From assembly GCF_029227915.1 (NCBI RefSeq), contig NC_079884.1:29142001-29206000 (forward strand): a DNA stretch of 64,000 nt, written 5' to 3'. The DNA is from Hydractinia symbiolongicarpus. Taxonomy: Eukaryota; Cnidaria; Hydrozoa; Anthoathecata; Hydractiniidae. The notes below the pieces were generated by a model. The model was not told the origin of the DNA. It saw nothing but the letters and a program-made list of their open reading frames with translations, and searched no databases. The position numbers were made by a program, and so were the translations under genes. Position 1 is the stretch's first letter. The number at the start of each line of letters is the position of its first letter. Of the stretch, positions 11,320 to 23,433 are shown one piece after another.

Positions 11320-13010
11320 GACATGATTGCTGGAACTCAGCGATTACACTGAGCGCTGTGGTAGCGCTTTATTAAAAAATTAAGATAAAAAATTCAGTTT
11401 TTACTGTGGGATCAATCCTAGCCGTTAGCTCGCGCTGAAGAAATAGAGACAGTTTAAAAAACTACATTTCATTTTTTTTCTAACGGTGTCAGTCCGTTTA
11501 AGTTACAACGGTTCTGTCACATATTCGTACCAACATGTATTTAGTGATTTTCTTCCGATATTACTAGGTTGCATCGATTTTAACAGTGAAACGATTGACT
11601 GTGGGACTTAATTGAACAAACTTTGGACTGTGACCTGATAAATGTAATAAATGAGACTATTGGTCTGCAAGAAATTACATTCTTCTTAATTTGACATGAT
11701 TGCCGGACTCAGGCATTACACTGGGCGCTGTAGTAGCGCTTCATTTAAAAATTTAGATAAATAAGTCTTTTTTACTGTGGCACCAATCCTAGCCGTTAGT
11801 TCGCGCTGAAGAAATAGAGACAGTTTCAAAAACTACATTTCTTTTACTTTCTAACGGTCTCAATCCGTTTGAGTTGCAACAGTTGCGTCACATATTCGTA
11901 ACAACATGTATTTAGCGATATTTCTCCTCTATTACAAGGTTGCATCGCTTTTAACAGTGAAACGATTGACTGTGGGACTTAATTGAACTGATTTTGGACT
12001 GTAACCTTATAAATGTGAAATTGAGACAATTGGACTTCAAGAAATAACATTCTTCTTACTTTGACATGATTGCCGAAACTCAGCGATTACACTGGGCGCA
12101 GTGGTAGCGATTCATTTAAAAATTAAGATAAAAAATTCAGTTTTTACTGTGGGACCAATCCTAGCCGTTTGCTCGCGCTGAAGAAATAGAGACAGTTTAA
12201 AAAACTACATTTCATTTACTTTCTAACGGTGTCAGTCCGTTTAAGTTACAACGGTTCTGTCACATATTCGTACCAACATGTATTTAGCCGTAGTATTCGG
12301 ATATTACTAGGTTGCATCGCTTTTAACAGTGAAACGATTGACTGTGGGACTTAATTGAACTGATTTTGGGCTTTGACCTTATAAATGTGATAAATAAGGC
12401 AGTTTGACTACAAGAAGTAACATTCTTCTTAATTTGACATGATTGCGGGAACTCAGCGATTACACTGAACGCTGTGGTAGCGCTTTATTAAAAAGTTAAG
12501 ATAAATAATTCATTTTTAACTGTGGCACCAATCCTAGCCGGTAGTTCGTGCTGAAGAAATAGAGACAGCTTCAAAAACTACATTTCATTTACTTTCTAAC
12601 GGTGTCAATCCGTTTGAGTTACAACGGTTGCGTCACATATTCGTACCAACATGTATTTAACGATATTTTTCCTCTATTACTAGGTTGCATTGCGTTTAAC
12701 AGTGAAACGATTGACTGTGGGACTTAATTGAACTGATTTTGGACTTTGACCTGATGAATGTGATAAATGAGGTAGTTTCACTACAAGAAGTAGCATTCTT
12801 CTTAATTTGACATGATTGCTGGAACTCAGCGATTACACTGAGCGCTGTGGTAGCGCTTTATTAAAAAATTAAGATAAAAAATTCAGTTTTTACTGTGGGA
12901 CCAATCCTAGCCGTTAGCTCGCGCTGAAGAAATAGAGACAGTTTAAAAAACTACATTTCATTTACTTTCTAACGGTGTCAGTCCGTTTAAGTCACAACGG
13001 TTCTGTCACA
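11320..13010 (+). repeat. Six-monomer-offset duplication, left copy (partner ~13553-15243)
   Basis: The offset is 2233 bp (six monomers). Shared private markers include the long T run in CATTTTTTTTCTAACGG (about 11471 and 13704), CATCGATTTTAAC with GAACAAAC (11527 and 13760), TTTAGCCGTAGTATTCGG (12270 and 14503) and the GTGCTGAAG/AGCTTC tail. The next monomers differ at their start (AGTCGTACC at 13013 against ATTCGTACC at 15246), which sets the right limit. Confidence 0.75.
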
Positions 13011-13660
13011 TAGTCGTACCAACATGTATTTAGTGATTTTCTTCCGATATTACTAGGTTGCATCGCGTTTAACAGTGAAACGATTGACTGTGGGACTTAA
13101 TTGAACTGATTTTGGACTTTGACCTAATGAATGTGATAAATGAGGTAGTTTCACTACAAGAAGTAACATTCTTCTTAATTTGACATGATTGCTGGAACTC
13201 AGCGATTACACTGAGCGCTGTGGTAGCGCTTTATTAAAAAATTAAGATAAAAAATTCAGTTTTTACTGTGGGACCAATCCTAGCCGTTAGCTCGCGCTGA
13301 AGAAATAGAGACAGTTTAAAAATTACATTTCATTTACTTTCTAACGGTGTCAGTCCGTTTAAGTTACAACGGTTCTGTCACATATTCGTACCAACATGTA
13401 TTTAGTGATTTTCTTCCGATATTACTAGGTTGCATCGCGTTTAACAGTGAAACGATTGACTGTGGGACTTAATTGAACTAACTTTGGACTGTGACCTGAT
13501 AAATGTAATAAATGAGACAATTGGTCTCCAAGAAATAACATTCTTCTTAATTTGACATGATTGCTGGAACTCAGCGATTACACTGAGCGCTGTGGTAGCG
13601 CTTTATTAAAAAATTAAGATAAAAAACTCAGTTTTTACTGTGGGACCAATCCTAGCCGTT
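12643..13660 (+). repeat. Nine-monomer-offset duplication, left copy (partner 15995-17012)
   Basis: The offset is 3352 bp (nine monomers). Starts 12643, 13016 and 13388 pair with 15995, 16368 and 16740. Shared markers are TTTAACGATATTTTTCC with GCATYGCGTTT and GACCTGATGAATG, the AGTCGTACC start, and GACCTAATGAATG. The copies part near TTAGCTCG (left) and TTAGGTCG (right). This overlaps the 2233-bp duplication, so at least two exchange events are layered here. Confidence 0.7.
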
Positions 13661-15621
13661 AGCTCGCGCTGAAGAAATAGAGACAGTTTAAAAAACTACA
13701 TTTCATTTTTTTTCTAACGGTGTCAGTCCGTTAAGTTACAACGGTTCTGTCGCATATTCGTACCAACATGTATTTAGTGATTTTCTTCCGATATTACTAG
13801 GTTGCATCGATTTTAACAGTGAAACGATTGACTGTGGGACTTAATTGAACAAACTTTGGACTGTGACCTGATAAATGTAGTAAATGAGACTATTGGTCTG
13901 CAAGAAATTACATTCTTCTTAATTTGACATGATTGCCGGACTCAGGCATTACACTGGGCGCTGTAGTAGCGCTTCATTTAAAAATTTAGATAAATAAGTC
14001 TTTTTTACTGTGGCACCAATCCTAGCCGGTAGTTCGCGCTGAAGAAATAGAGACAGTTTCAAAAACTACATTTCTTTTACTTTCTAACGGTCTCAATCCG
14101 TTTGAGTTGCAACGGTGGCGTCACATATTCGTACCAACATGTATTTAGCGATATTTCTCCTCTATTGCAAGGTTGCATCGCTTTTAACAGTGAAACGATT
14201 GACTGTGGGACTTAATTGAACTGATTTTGGACTGTAACCTTATAAATGTGAAATTGAGACAATTGGACTTCAAGAAATAACATTCTTCTTACTTTGACAT
14301 GATTGCCGAAACTAAGCGATTACACTGGGCGCAGTGGTAGCGATTCATTTGAAAATTAAGATAAAAAATTCAGTTTTTACTGTGGGACCAATCCTAGCCG
14401 TTAGCTCGCGCTGAAGAAATAGAGACAGTTTAAAAAACTACATTTCATTTACTTTCTAACGGTGTCAGTCCGTTTAAGTTACAACGGTTCTGTCACATAT
14501 TCGTACCAACATGTATTTAGCCGTAGTATTCGGATATTACTAGGTTGCATCGCTTTTAACAGTGAAACGATTGACTGTGGGACTTAATTGAACTGATTTT
14601 GGGCTTTGACCTTATAAATGTGATAAATAAGGCAGTTTGACTACAAGAAGTAACATTCTTCTTAATTTGACATGATTGCGGGAACTCAGCGATTACACTG
14701 AACGCTGTGTTAGCGCTTTATTAAAAAGTTAAGATAAATAATTCATTTTTAACTGTGGCACCAATCCTAGCCGGTAGTTCGTGCTGAAGAAATAGAGACA
14801 GCTTCAAAAACTACATTTCATTTCCTTTCTAACGGGGTCAATCCGTTTGAGTTACAACGGTTGCGTCACATATTCGTACCAACATGTATTTAACGATATT
14901 TTTCCTCTATTACTAGGTTGCATCGCGTTTAACAGTGAAACGATTGACTGTGGGACTTAATTGAACTGATTTTGGACTTTGACCTGATGAATGTGATAAA
15001 TGAGGTAGTTTCACTACAAGAAGTAACATTCTTCTTAATTTGACATGATTGCTGGAACTCAGCGATTACACTGAGCGCTGTGGTAGCGCTTTATTAAAAA
15101 ATTAAGATAAAAAATTCAGTTTTTACTGTGGGACCAATCCTAGCCGTTAGCTCGCGCTGAAGAAATAGAGACAGTTTAAAAAATTACATTTCATTTACTT
15201 TCTAACGGTGTCAGTCCGTTTAAGTTACAATGGTTCTGTCACATATTCGTACCAACATGTATTTAGCCGTAGTATTCGGATATTACTAGGTTGCATCGCT
15301 TTTAACAGTGAAACGATTGACTGTGGGACTTAATTGAACTGATTTTGGGCTTTGACCTTATAAATGTGATAAATAAGGCAGTTTGACTACAAGAAGTAAC
15401 ATTCTTCTTAATTTGACATGATTGCGGGAACTCAGCGATTACACTGAACGCTGTGGTAGCGCTTTATTAAAAAGTTAAGATAAATAATTCATTTTTAACT
15501 GTGGCACCAATCCTAGCCGGTAGTTCGTGCTGAAGAAATAGAGACAGCTTCAAAAACTACATTTCATTTACTTTCTAACGGTGTCAATCCGTTTGAGTTA
15601 CAACGGTTGCGTCACATATTT

Positions 15622-15994
15622 GTACCAACATGTATTTAACGATATTTTTCCTCTATTACTAGGTTGCATCGCGTTTAACAGTGAAACGATTGACTGTGGG
15701 ACTTAATTGAACTGATTTTGGACTTTGACCTGATGAATGTGATTAATGAGGTAGTTTGACTACAAGAAGTAACATTCTTCTTAATTTGACATGATTGCGG
15801 GAACTCAGCGATTACACTGAACGCTGTGGTAGCGCTTTATTAAAAAGTTAAGATAAATAATTCATTTTTAACTGTGGCACCAATCCTAGCCGGTAGTTCG
15901 TGCTGAAGAAATAGAGACAGCTTCAAAAACTACATTTCATTTACTTTCTAACGGTGTCAATCCGTTTGAGTTACAACGGTTGCGTCACATATTT
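15622..15994 (+). repeat. Hybrid monomer between two neighbouring types
   Basis: The left part matches the 15995 monomer: TTTAACGATATTTTTCC, GCATCGCGTTT, GATGAATGTGATTAATGAGG. From GTAGTTTGACTACAAG onward it matches the 15249 monomer: GCGGGAACTC, CACTGAACGCTG, GTAGTTCGTGCTG and the ATATTTGTACC junction. It therefore looks like a crossover product that inserted one extra monomer between them. Confidence 0.75.
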
Positions 15995-18599
15995 GTACCA
16001 ACATGTATTTAACGATATTTTTCCTCTATTACTAGGTTGCATCGCGTTTAACAGTGAAACGATTGACTGTGGGACTTAATTGAACTGATTTTGGACTTTG
16101 ACCTGATGAATGTGATTAATGAGGTAGTTTCACTACAAGAAGTAACATTCTTCTTAATTTGACATGATTGCTGGAACTCAGCGATTACACTGAGCGCTGT
16201 GGTAGCGCTTTATTAAAAAATTAAGATAAAAAATTCAGTTTTTACTGTGGGACCAATCCTAGCCGTTAGCTCGCGCTGAAGAAATAGAGACAGTTTAAAA
16301 AACTACATTTCATTTACTTTCTAACGGTGTCAGTCCGTTTAAGTTACAACAGTTCTGTCACATAGTCGTACCAACATGTATTTAGTGATTTTCTTCCGAT
16401 ATTACTAGGTTGCATCGCGTTTAACAGTGAAACGATTGACTGTGGGACTTAATTGAACTGATTTTGGACTTTGACCTAATGAATGTGATAAATGAGGTAG
16501 TTTCACTACAAGAAGTAACATTCTTCTTAATTTGACATGATTGCTGGAACTCAGCGATTACACTGAGCGCTGTGGTAGCGCTTTATTAAAAAATTAAGAT
16601 AAGAAATTCAGTTTTTACTGTGGGACCAATCCTAGCCGTTAGCTCGCGCTGAAGAAATAGAGACATTTTAAAAATTACATTTCATTTACTTTCTAACGGT
16701 GTCAGTCCGTTAAAGTTACAACGGTTCTGTCACATATTCGTACCAACATGTATTTAGTGATTTTCTTCCGATATTACTAGGTTGCATCGCGTTTAACAGT
16801 GAAACGATTGACTGTGGGACTTAATTGAACTAACTTTGGACTGTGACCTGATAAATGAAATAAATGAGACAATTGGTCTCCAAGATATAACATTCTTTTT
16901 AATTTGACATGATTGCTGGAACTCAGCGATTACACTGAGCGCTGTGGTAGCGCTTTATTAAAAAATTAAGATAAAAAATTCAGTTTTTACTGTGGGACCA
17001 ATCCTAGCCGTTAGGTCGCGCTGAAGAAATAGAGACAGTTTAAAAAACTACATTTCATTTACTTTCTAACGGTGTCAGTCCGTTTAAGTTACAACGGTTC
17101 TGTCACATATTCGTACCAACATGTATTTAGTGATTTTCTGCCGATATTACTAGGTTGCATCGCTTTTAACAGTGAAACGATTGACTGTGGGACTTAATTG
17201 AACTATTTTTGGACTGTGACCTGATAAATGTAATAAATGAGACAATTGGTCTCCAAGAAATAACATTCTTCTTAATTTGACATGATTGCCGGACTCAGGC
17301 ATTACACTGGGCGCTGTAGTAGCGCTTTATTTAAAAATTTAGATAAATAAGTCATTTTTACTGTGGCACCAATCCTAGCCGTTAGCGCGCGCTGAAAATA
17401 TAGAGACAGTTTCAAAAACTACATTTCATTGACTTTATAACGGTGTCAATCTGTTTGAGTTACAACGGTTCCGTCACCTATTCGGACCAACATGTACTTA
17501 GCGATATTTTTCCTCTATTACTAGGTTGCATCACTTTTAACAGTGAAAGGATTGACTGTGGGACTTAATTGAACTGATTTTGGACTGTAACCTTTTAAAT
17601 GTGAAAGTGAGACAATTGGACTTCAAGAAATAACATTCTTCTTACATTGACATGATTGCCGAAACTCAGCGATTACACTGGGCGCTGTCGTAGCGATTCA
17701 TTTAAAAATTAAGATAAAAAATTCAGTTTTTACTGTGGCACCAATCCTAGCCGGTAGTTCGCGCTGAAGAAATAGAGACAGTTTCAAAAACTACATTTCT
17801 TTTACTTTCTAACGGTGTCAATCCGTTTCAGTTACAACGGTTGCGTCACATATTCGTACCAACATGTATTTAGCGATATTTCTCCTCTATTACAAGGTTG
17901 CATCGCTTTTAACAGTGAAACGATTGACTGTAGGACTTAATTGAACTGATTTTGGACTGTAACCTTATAAATGTGAAATTGAGACAATTGGTCTCCAAGA
18001 AATAACATTCTTCTAAACTTGACATGATTGTGGGAACTCAGCGATTACACTAGACTCCGTGGTAGCCCTCCATTTAAAAATTTAGATAAATAAGTCATTT
18101 TTACTGTGGGACCAATCCTAGCCGTTAGCGCGCGCTGAAGATATAGAGACAGTTTTGAAAACTCCATTTCATTGACCTTCTAACATTGTCAATCCGTTTG
18201 AGTTACAACGGTTGCGTCACATATTCGTACCAACATGTATTTAGCGATAGTATTCGGATATTTCTAGGTTGCATCGCTTTTAACAGTGAAACGATTGATT
18301 CTGGGACTTAATTGAACTGATTTTGGACTGTGACCTTATAAATGTTATAAATGAGGCAGTTTCACTACAAGAAGTAACATTATTCTTAATTTGGCATGAT
18401 TGCTGGAACTCAGCGATTACACTGAGCGCTGTGGTAGCGCTTTATTAAAAAATTAAGATAAATAAGTCATTTTTAACTGTGGCACCAATCCTAGCCGGTA
18501 GTTCGCGCTGAAGAAATAGAGACAGTTTCAAAAACTACATTTCATTTACTTTCTAGCGGTGTCAATCCTTTTGAGTTACAACGGTTGCGTCACATATTC

Positions 18600-18943
18600 G
18601 TACCAACATGTATTTAGCGATATTTCTCCTCTATTACTAGGTTGCATCGTTTTTAACAGTGAAACGATTGACTGTGGGACTTAATTGAACTGATTTTGGA
18701 CTGTAACTTTATAAATTGAAATTGAGACAATTGGACTTCAAGAAATAACATTCTTCTTACTTTGACATGATTGCCGAAACTCAGCGATTACACTGGGCGC
18801 TGTAGTAGCGATTCATTTAAAAATTAAGATAAAAAATTCAGTTAGCTCGCGCTGAAGAAATAGAAACAGTCTAAAAAACTACATGTCATTTACTTTCTAA
18901 CGGTGTCAGTCCGTTTAAGTTACAAGGGTTCTGTCACATATTC
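18600..18943 (+). repeat. Short monomer, 344 bp, internal deletion
   Basis: The segment TTTTTACTGTGGGACCAATC and adjoining bases is missing, with the join at about 18838-18843 (ATTCAGTTAGCTCG). In sister monomers CAGTT occurs on both sides of the missing part (ATTCAGTTTTTAC and CTAGCAGTTAGCTCG, as at 21177). The deletion is thus explained by a 27-bp loss between 5-bp direct repeats. One further base is missing in ATAAATTGAAATTG. Confidence 0.9.
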
Positions 18944-20466
18944 GTACCAACATGTATTTAGTGATTTTCTTCCGATATTACTAGGTTGCATCGCTTTTAA
19001 CAGTGAAACGATTGACTGTGGGAATTAATTGTACTAACTTTGGACTGTGACCTGATAAATGTAATAAATGAGACAATTGGTCTCCAAGAAATAACATTCT
19101 TCTTAATTTAAATTGATTGCCGGACTCAGGCATTACACTGGGCGCTGTAGTAGCGCTTCATTTAAAAATTTAGATAAAAAATTCAGTTTTTACTGTGGGA
19201 CCAATCCTAGCAGTTAGCTCGCGCTGAAGAAATAGAGACAGTTTCAAAAACTACATTTCATTTACTTTTTAACGGTGTCAGTCCGTTTAAGTTACAACGG
19301 TTCTGTCACATATTCGTACCAACATGTATTTAGTGATTTTCTTCCGATATTACTAGGTTGCATCGCTTTTAACAGTGAAACGATTGACTGTGGGACTTAA
19401 TTGAACTAACTTTGGACTGTGACCTGATAAATGTAATAAATGAGACAATTGGTCTCCAAGAAATAACATTTTTCTTAACTTGACATGATTGTGGGAACTC
19501 CGCGATTACACTAGACCGCGTGGTAGCGCTCCATTTAAAAATTTAGATAAATAAGTCATTATTACTGTGGGACCAATCCTAGCCGTTAGCGCGCGCTGAA
19601 AATATAGAGACAGTTTCAAAAACTCCATTTCATTGACCTTCTTACAGTGTCAATCCGTTTGAGTTACAACGGTTGCGTCACATATTCGTACCAACATGTA
19701 TTTAGCGATAGTATTCGGATATTACTAGGTTGCATCGCTTTTAACAGTGAAACAATTGATTCTGGGACTTAATTGAACTGATTTTGGACAGTGACCTTAT
19801 AAATGTTATAAGTGAGACAATTGGACTCCAAGAAATAACATTCTTCTTAACTTGACATGATTGTGGGAACTCAGCGATTACACTGGACCCCGTGGTAGCG
19901 CTGCATTTAAAAATTTAGATAAATAAGTCATTTTTACTGTGGGACCAATCCTAGCCGTTAGTTCGCGCTGAAGAAATAGGAACAGTTCCTAAGACTACAT
20001 TTCATTGACATTCTAGCGGTATAAATCCGTTTGAGTTACAACGGTTGCGTCACATATTCGTACCAACATGTACTCAGCGATAGTATTCGGATGTTACTAG
20101 GTTGCATCGCTTTTAACAGTGAAACGATTGATTCTGGGACTTAATTGAACTGATTTTGGACTTTGACCTTATAACTGTGATAAATGAGGCAGTTTGACTA
20201 CAAGAAGTAACATTCTTCTTAATTTGACATGATTGCGGGAACTCAGCGATTACACTGAGCGCTGTGGTAAGTCTTTATTAAAAAATTAAGATAAATAAGT
20301 CATTTTTAACTGTGGCACCAATCCTAGCCGGTAGTTTGCGCTGAAGAAAAAGAGACAGTTTCAAAAACCACATTTCATTTACTTTCTAACGGTGTCAATC
20401 CGTTTGAGTTACAACGGTTGCGTCATATAGTCGTACCAACATGTATTTAGCGATATTTTTCCTCTA

Positions 20467-23433
20467 TTACTAGGTTGCATCGCTTTTAACAGTGAAACGA
20501 TTGACTGTGGGACTTAATTGAACTGACTTTGGACTTTGACCTTATGAATGTGATAAATGAGGCAGTTTGCCTCCAAGAAGTAACATTCTTCTTAATTTGA
20601 CATGATTGCTGGAACTCAGCGATTACACTGAGCGCTGTGGTAGCGCTTTATTAAAAAATTAAGATAAATAAGTCATTTTAACTGTGGCACCAATCCTAGC
20701 CGGTAGTTCGCGCTGAAGAAATAGAGACAGTTTAAAAAACTACATTTCATTTACTTTCTAACGGTGTCAATCCATTTGAGTTACAACGGTTGCGTCACAT
20801 ATTCGTACCAACATGTATTTAGCGATATTTCTCCTCTATTACTAGGTTGCATCGCTTTTAACAGTGAAACGATTGACTGTGGGACTTAATTGAACTGATT
20901 TTGGACTGTAACCTTATAAATGCGAAATTGAGACAATTGGACTTCAAGAAATAACATTCTTCTTACTTTGACATGATCGCCGAAACTCAGCGATTACATT
21001 GGGCGCTGTGGTAGCGATTCATTTAAAAATTAAGATAAAAAATTCAGTTTTTACTGTGGGACCAATCCTAGCCGTTAGCTCGCGCTGAAGAAACAGAGAC
21101 AGTTTAAAAAACTACATTTCATTTACTTTCTAACGGTGTCAATCCATTTGAGTTACAACGGTTGCGTCACATATTCGTACCAACATGTATTTAGCGATAT
21201 TTCTCCTCTATTACTAGGTTGCATCGCTTTTAACAGTGAAACGATTGACTGTGGGACTTAATTGAACTGATTTTGGACTGTAACCTTATAAATGCGAAAT
21301 TGAGACAATTGGACTTCAAGAAATAACATTCTTCTTACTTTGACATGATCGCCGAAACTCAGCGATTACATTGGGCGCTGTGGTAGCGATTCATTTAAAA
21401 ATTAAGATAAAAAATTCAGTTTTTACTGTGGGACCAATCCTAGCAGTTAGCTCGCGCTGAAGAAACAGAGACATTCTAAAAAACTACATTTCATTTACTT
21501 TCTAACGGTGTCAGTCCGTTTAAGTTACAACGGTTCTGTCACATATTCGTACCAACATGTATTTAGTGATTTTCTTCCGATATTACTAGGTTGCATCGGT
21601 TTTAACAGTGAAACGATTGACTGTGGGACTTAATTGAACTAACTTTGGACTGTGACCTGATAAATGTAATAAATGAGACAATTGGTCTCCAAGAAGTAAC
21701 ATTATTCTTAATTTGACATGATTACCGGACTCAGGCATTACACTGGGCGCTGTAGTAGCGCTCCATTTAAAAATTTAGATAAATAAATCATTTTTACTGT
21801 GGGAACAATCCTAGCCGTTAGCGCGCGCAGAAAATATAGAGACAGTTTCAAAAACTGCATTTCATTGACTTTATAACGGTGTCAATCTGTTTGAGTTAAA
21901 ACGGTTGCGTCACATATTCGTACTAACATGTATTTAGCGATATTTTTCCTCTATTACCAGGTTGCATCGCTTTTAACAGTGAAACGATTGACTGTGGGAC
22001 TTAATTGAACTGATTTTGGACTGTAACCTTTTATATGTGAAAGTGAGACAATTGTACTTCAAGAAATAACATTCTTCTTACATTGACATGATTGTCGAAA
22101 CTCAGCGATTACACCGGGCGCTGTGGTAGCGATTCATTTAAAAATTAAGATAAAAAATTCAGTTTTTACTGTGGGACCAATCCTAGCAGTTAGCTCGCGC
22201 TGAAGAAATAGAGACAGTTTAAGAAACTACATTTCATTTACTTTCTAACGGTGTCAGTCCGTTTAAGTTACAACGGTTCTGTCACATATTCGTACCAACA
22301 TGCATTTAGTGATTTTCTTCCGATATTACTTAGTTGTATCGCTTTTAACAGTGAAACGATTGACTGTGGGACTTAATTGAACTAACTTTGGACTGTGACC
22401 TGATAAATGTAATAAATGAGACAATTGGTCTCCAAGAAATAACATTCTTCTTAACTTGATATGATTGTGGGAACTCAGCGATTACACTAGACCACGTGGT
22501 AGCGCTCCATTTAAAAATTTAGATAAATAAGTCATTTTTACTGTGGCACCAATCCTAGCCGTTAGTTCGCGCTGAAGAAATAGGTACAGTTCCAAAGACT
22601 GCATTTCATTGACTTTCTATCGGTATAAATCCATATATCCATAAATCCACATACTCGTACCAACATGTATTTAGCGATAGTATTCAGATATTACTAGGTT
22701 GCATGGCTTTTAACAGTGAAACGATTGACTGTGGGACTTAATTGAACTGATTTTGGACTTTGACCTTATAAATGTGATAAATGAGGCAGTTTGACTACAA
22801 GAAATAACATTCTTCTTAATTTAAAATGATTGCCGGACTCAGGCATTACACTGGGCGCTGTAGTAGCGCTTCATTTAAAAAATTAGATAAATAAGTCATT
22901 TTTACTGTGGGACCAATCCTAGCCATTAGCCCGCGCTGAAAATATAGAGACAGTTTCAAAAACTACATTTCATTGACTTTATAACGGTGTCAATCTGTTT
23001 GAGTTACAACGGTTGCGTCACATATTCGTACCAACATGTATTTAGCGATATTTTTCCTCTATTACTAGGTTGCATCGCTTTTAACAGTGAAACGATTGAC
23101 TGTGGGACTTAATTGAACTGATTTTGGACTGTAACCTTTTAAATGTGAAAGTGAGACAATTGGACTTCAAGAAATAACATTCTTCTTACATTGACATGAT
23201 TGCCGAAACTCAGCGATTACACTGGGCGCTGTGGTAGCGATTCATTTAAAAATTAAGATAAAAAATTCAGTTTTTACTGTGGGACCAATCCTAGCAGTTA
23301 GCTCGCGCTGAAGAAATAGAGACAGTTTCAAAAACTACATTTCATTTACTTTTTAACGGTGTCAGTCCGTTTAAGTTACAACGGTTCTGTCACACATTCG
23401 TACCAACATGTATTTAGTGATTTTCTTCCGATA
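20467..23433 (+). repeat. Tandem 8-monomer duplication, copy 1 (2967 bp)
   Basis: Copy 1 lines up with 23434-26400 at a constant offset of 2967 bp. I noticed four substitutions: 21704 (A to C), 22223 (G to A), 22494 (A to T) and 22707 (C to A). The left limit falls in the shared stretch 20467-20524, because the monomers at 20433 and 23400 have different heads (GCGATATTTTTCC and GTGATTTTCTTCC) but the same tail. The unit includes two near-identical adjacent monomers (20805 and 21177) with GATCGCCG. Confidence 0.93.

Larger units (their letters stand above)
4832..18226 (+). repeat. Mosaic satellite block without a single fixed HOR
   Basis: Monomer starts: 4832, 5205, 5578, 5951, 6322, 6694, 7067, 7438, 7811, 8182, 8553, 8926, 9297, 9670, 10040, 10413, 10784, 11154, 11527, 11898, 12270, 12643, 13016, 13388, 13760, 14131, 14503, 14876, 15249, 15622, 15995, 16368, 16740, 17113, 17484, 17856. 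Two tail classes dominate. One has AAAAATTCAGTTTTTACTG with CAGTCCGTTTAAG. The other has GCCGGACTCAGGCATTAC with GCGCGCGCTGAAAATATAG. They are combined with three head classes in changing order. No gene or non-satellite sequence is present. Confidence 0.9.
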
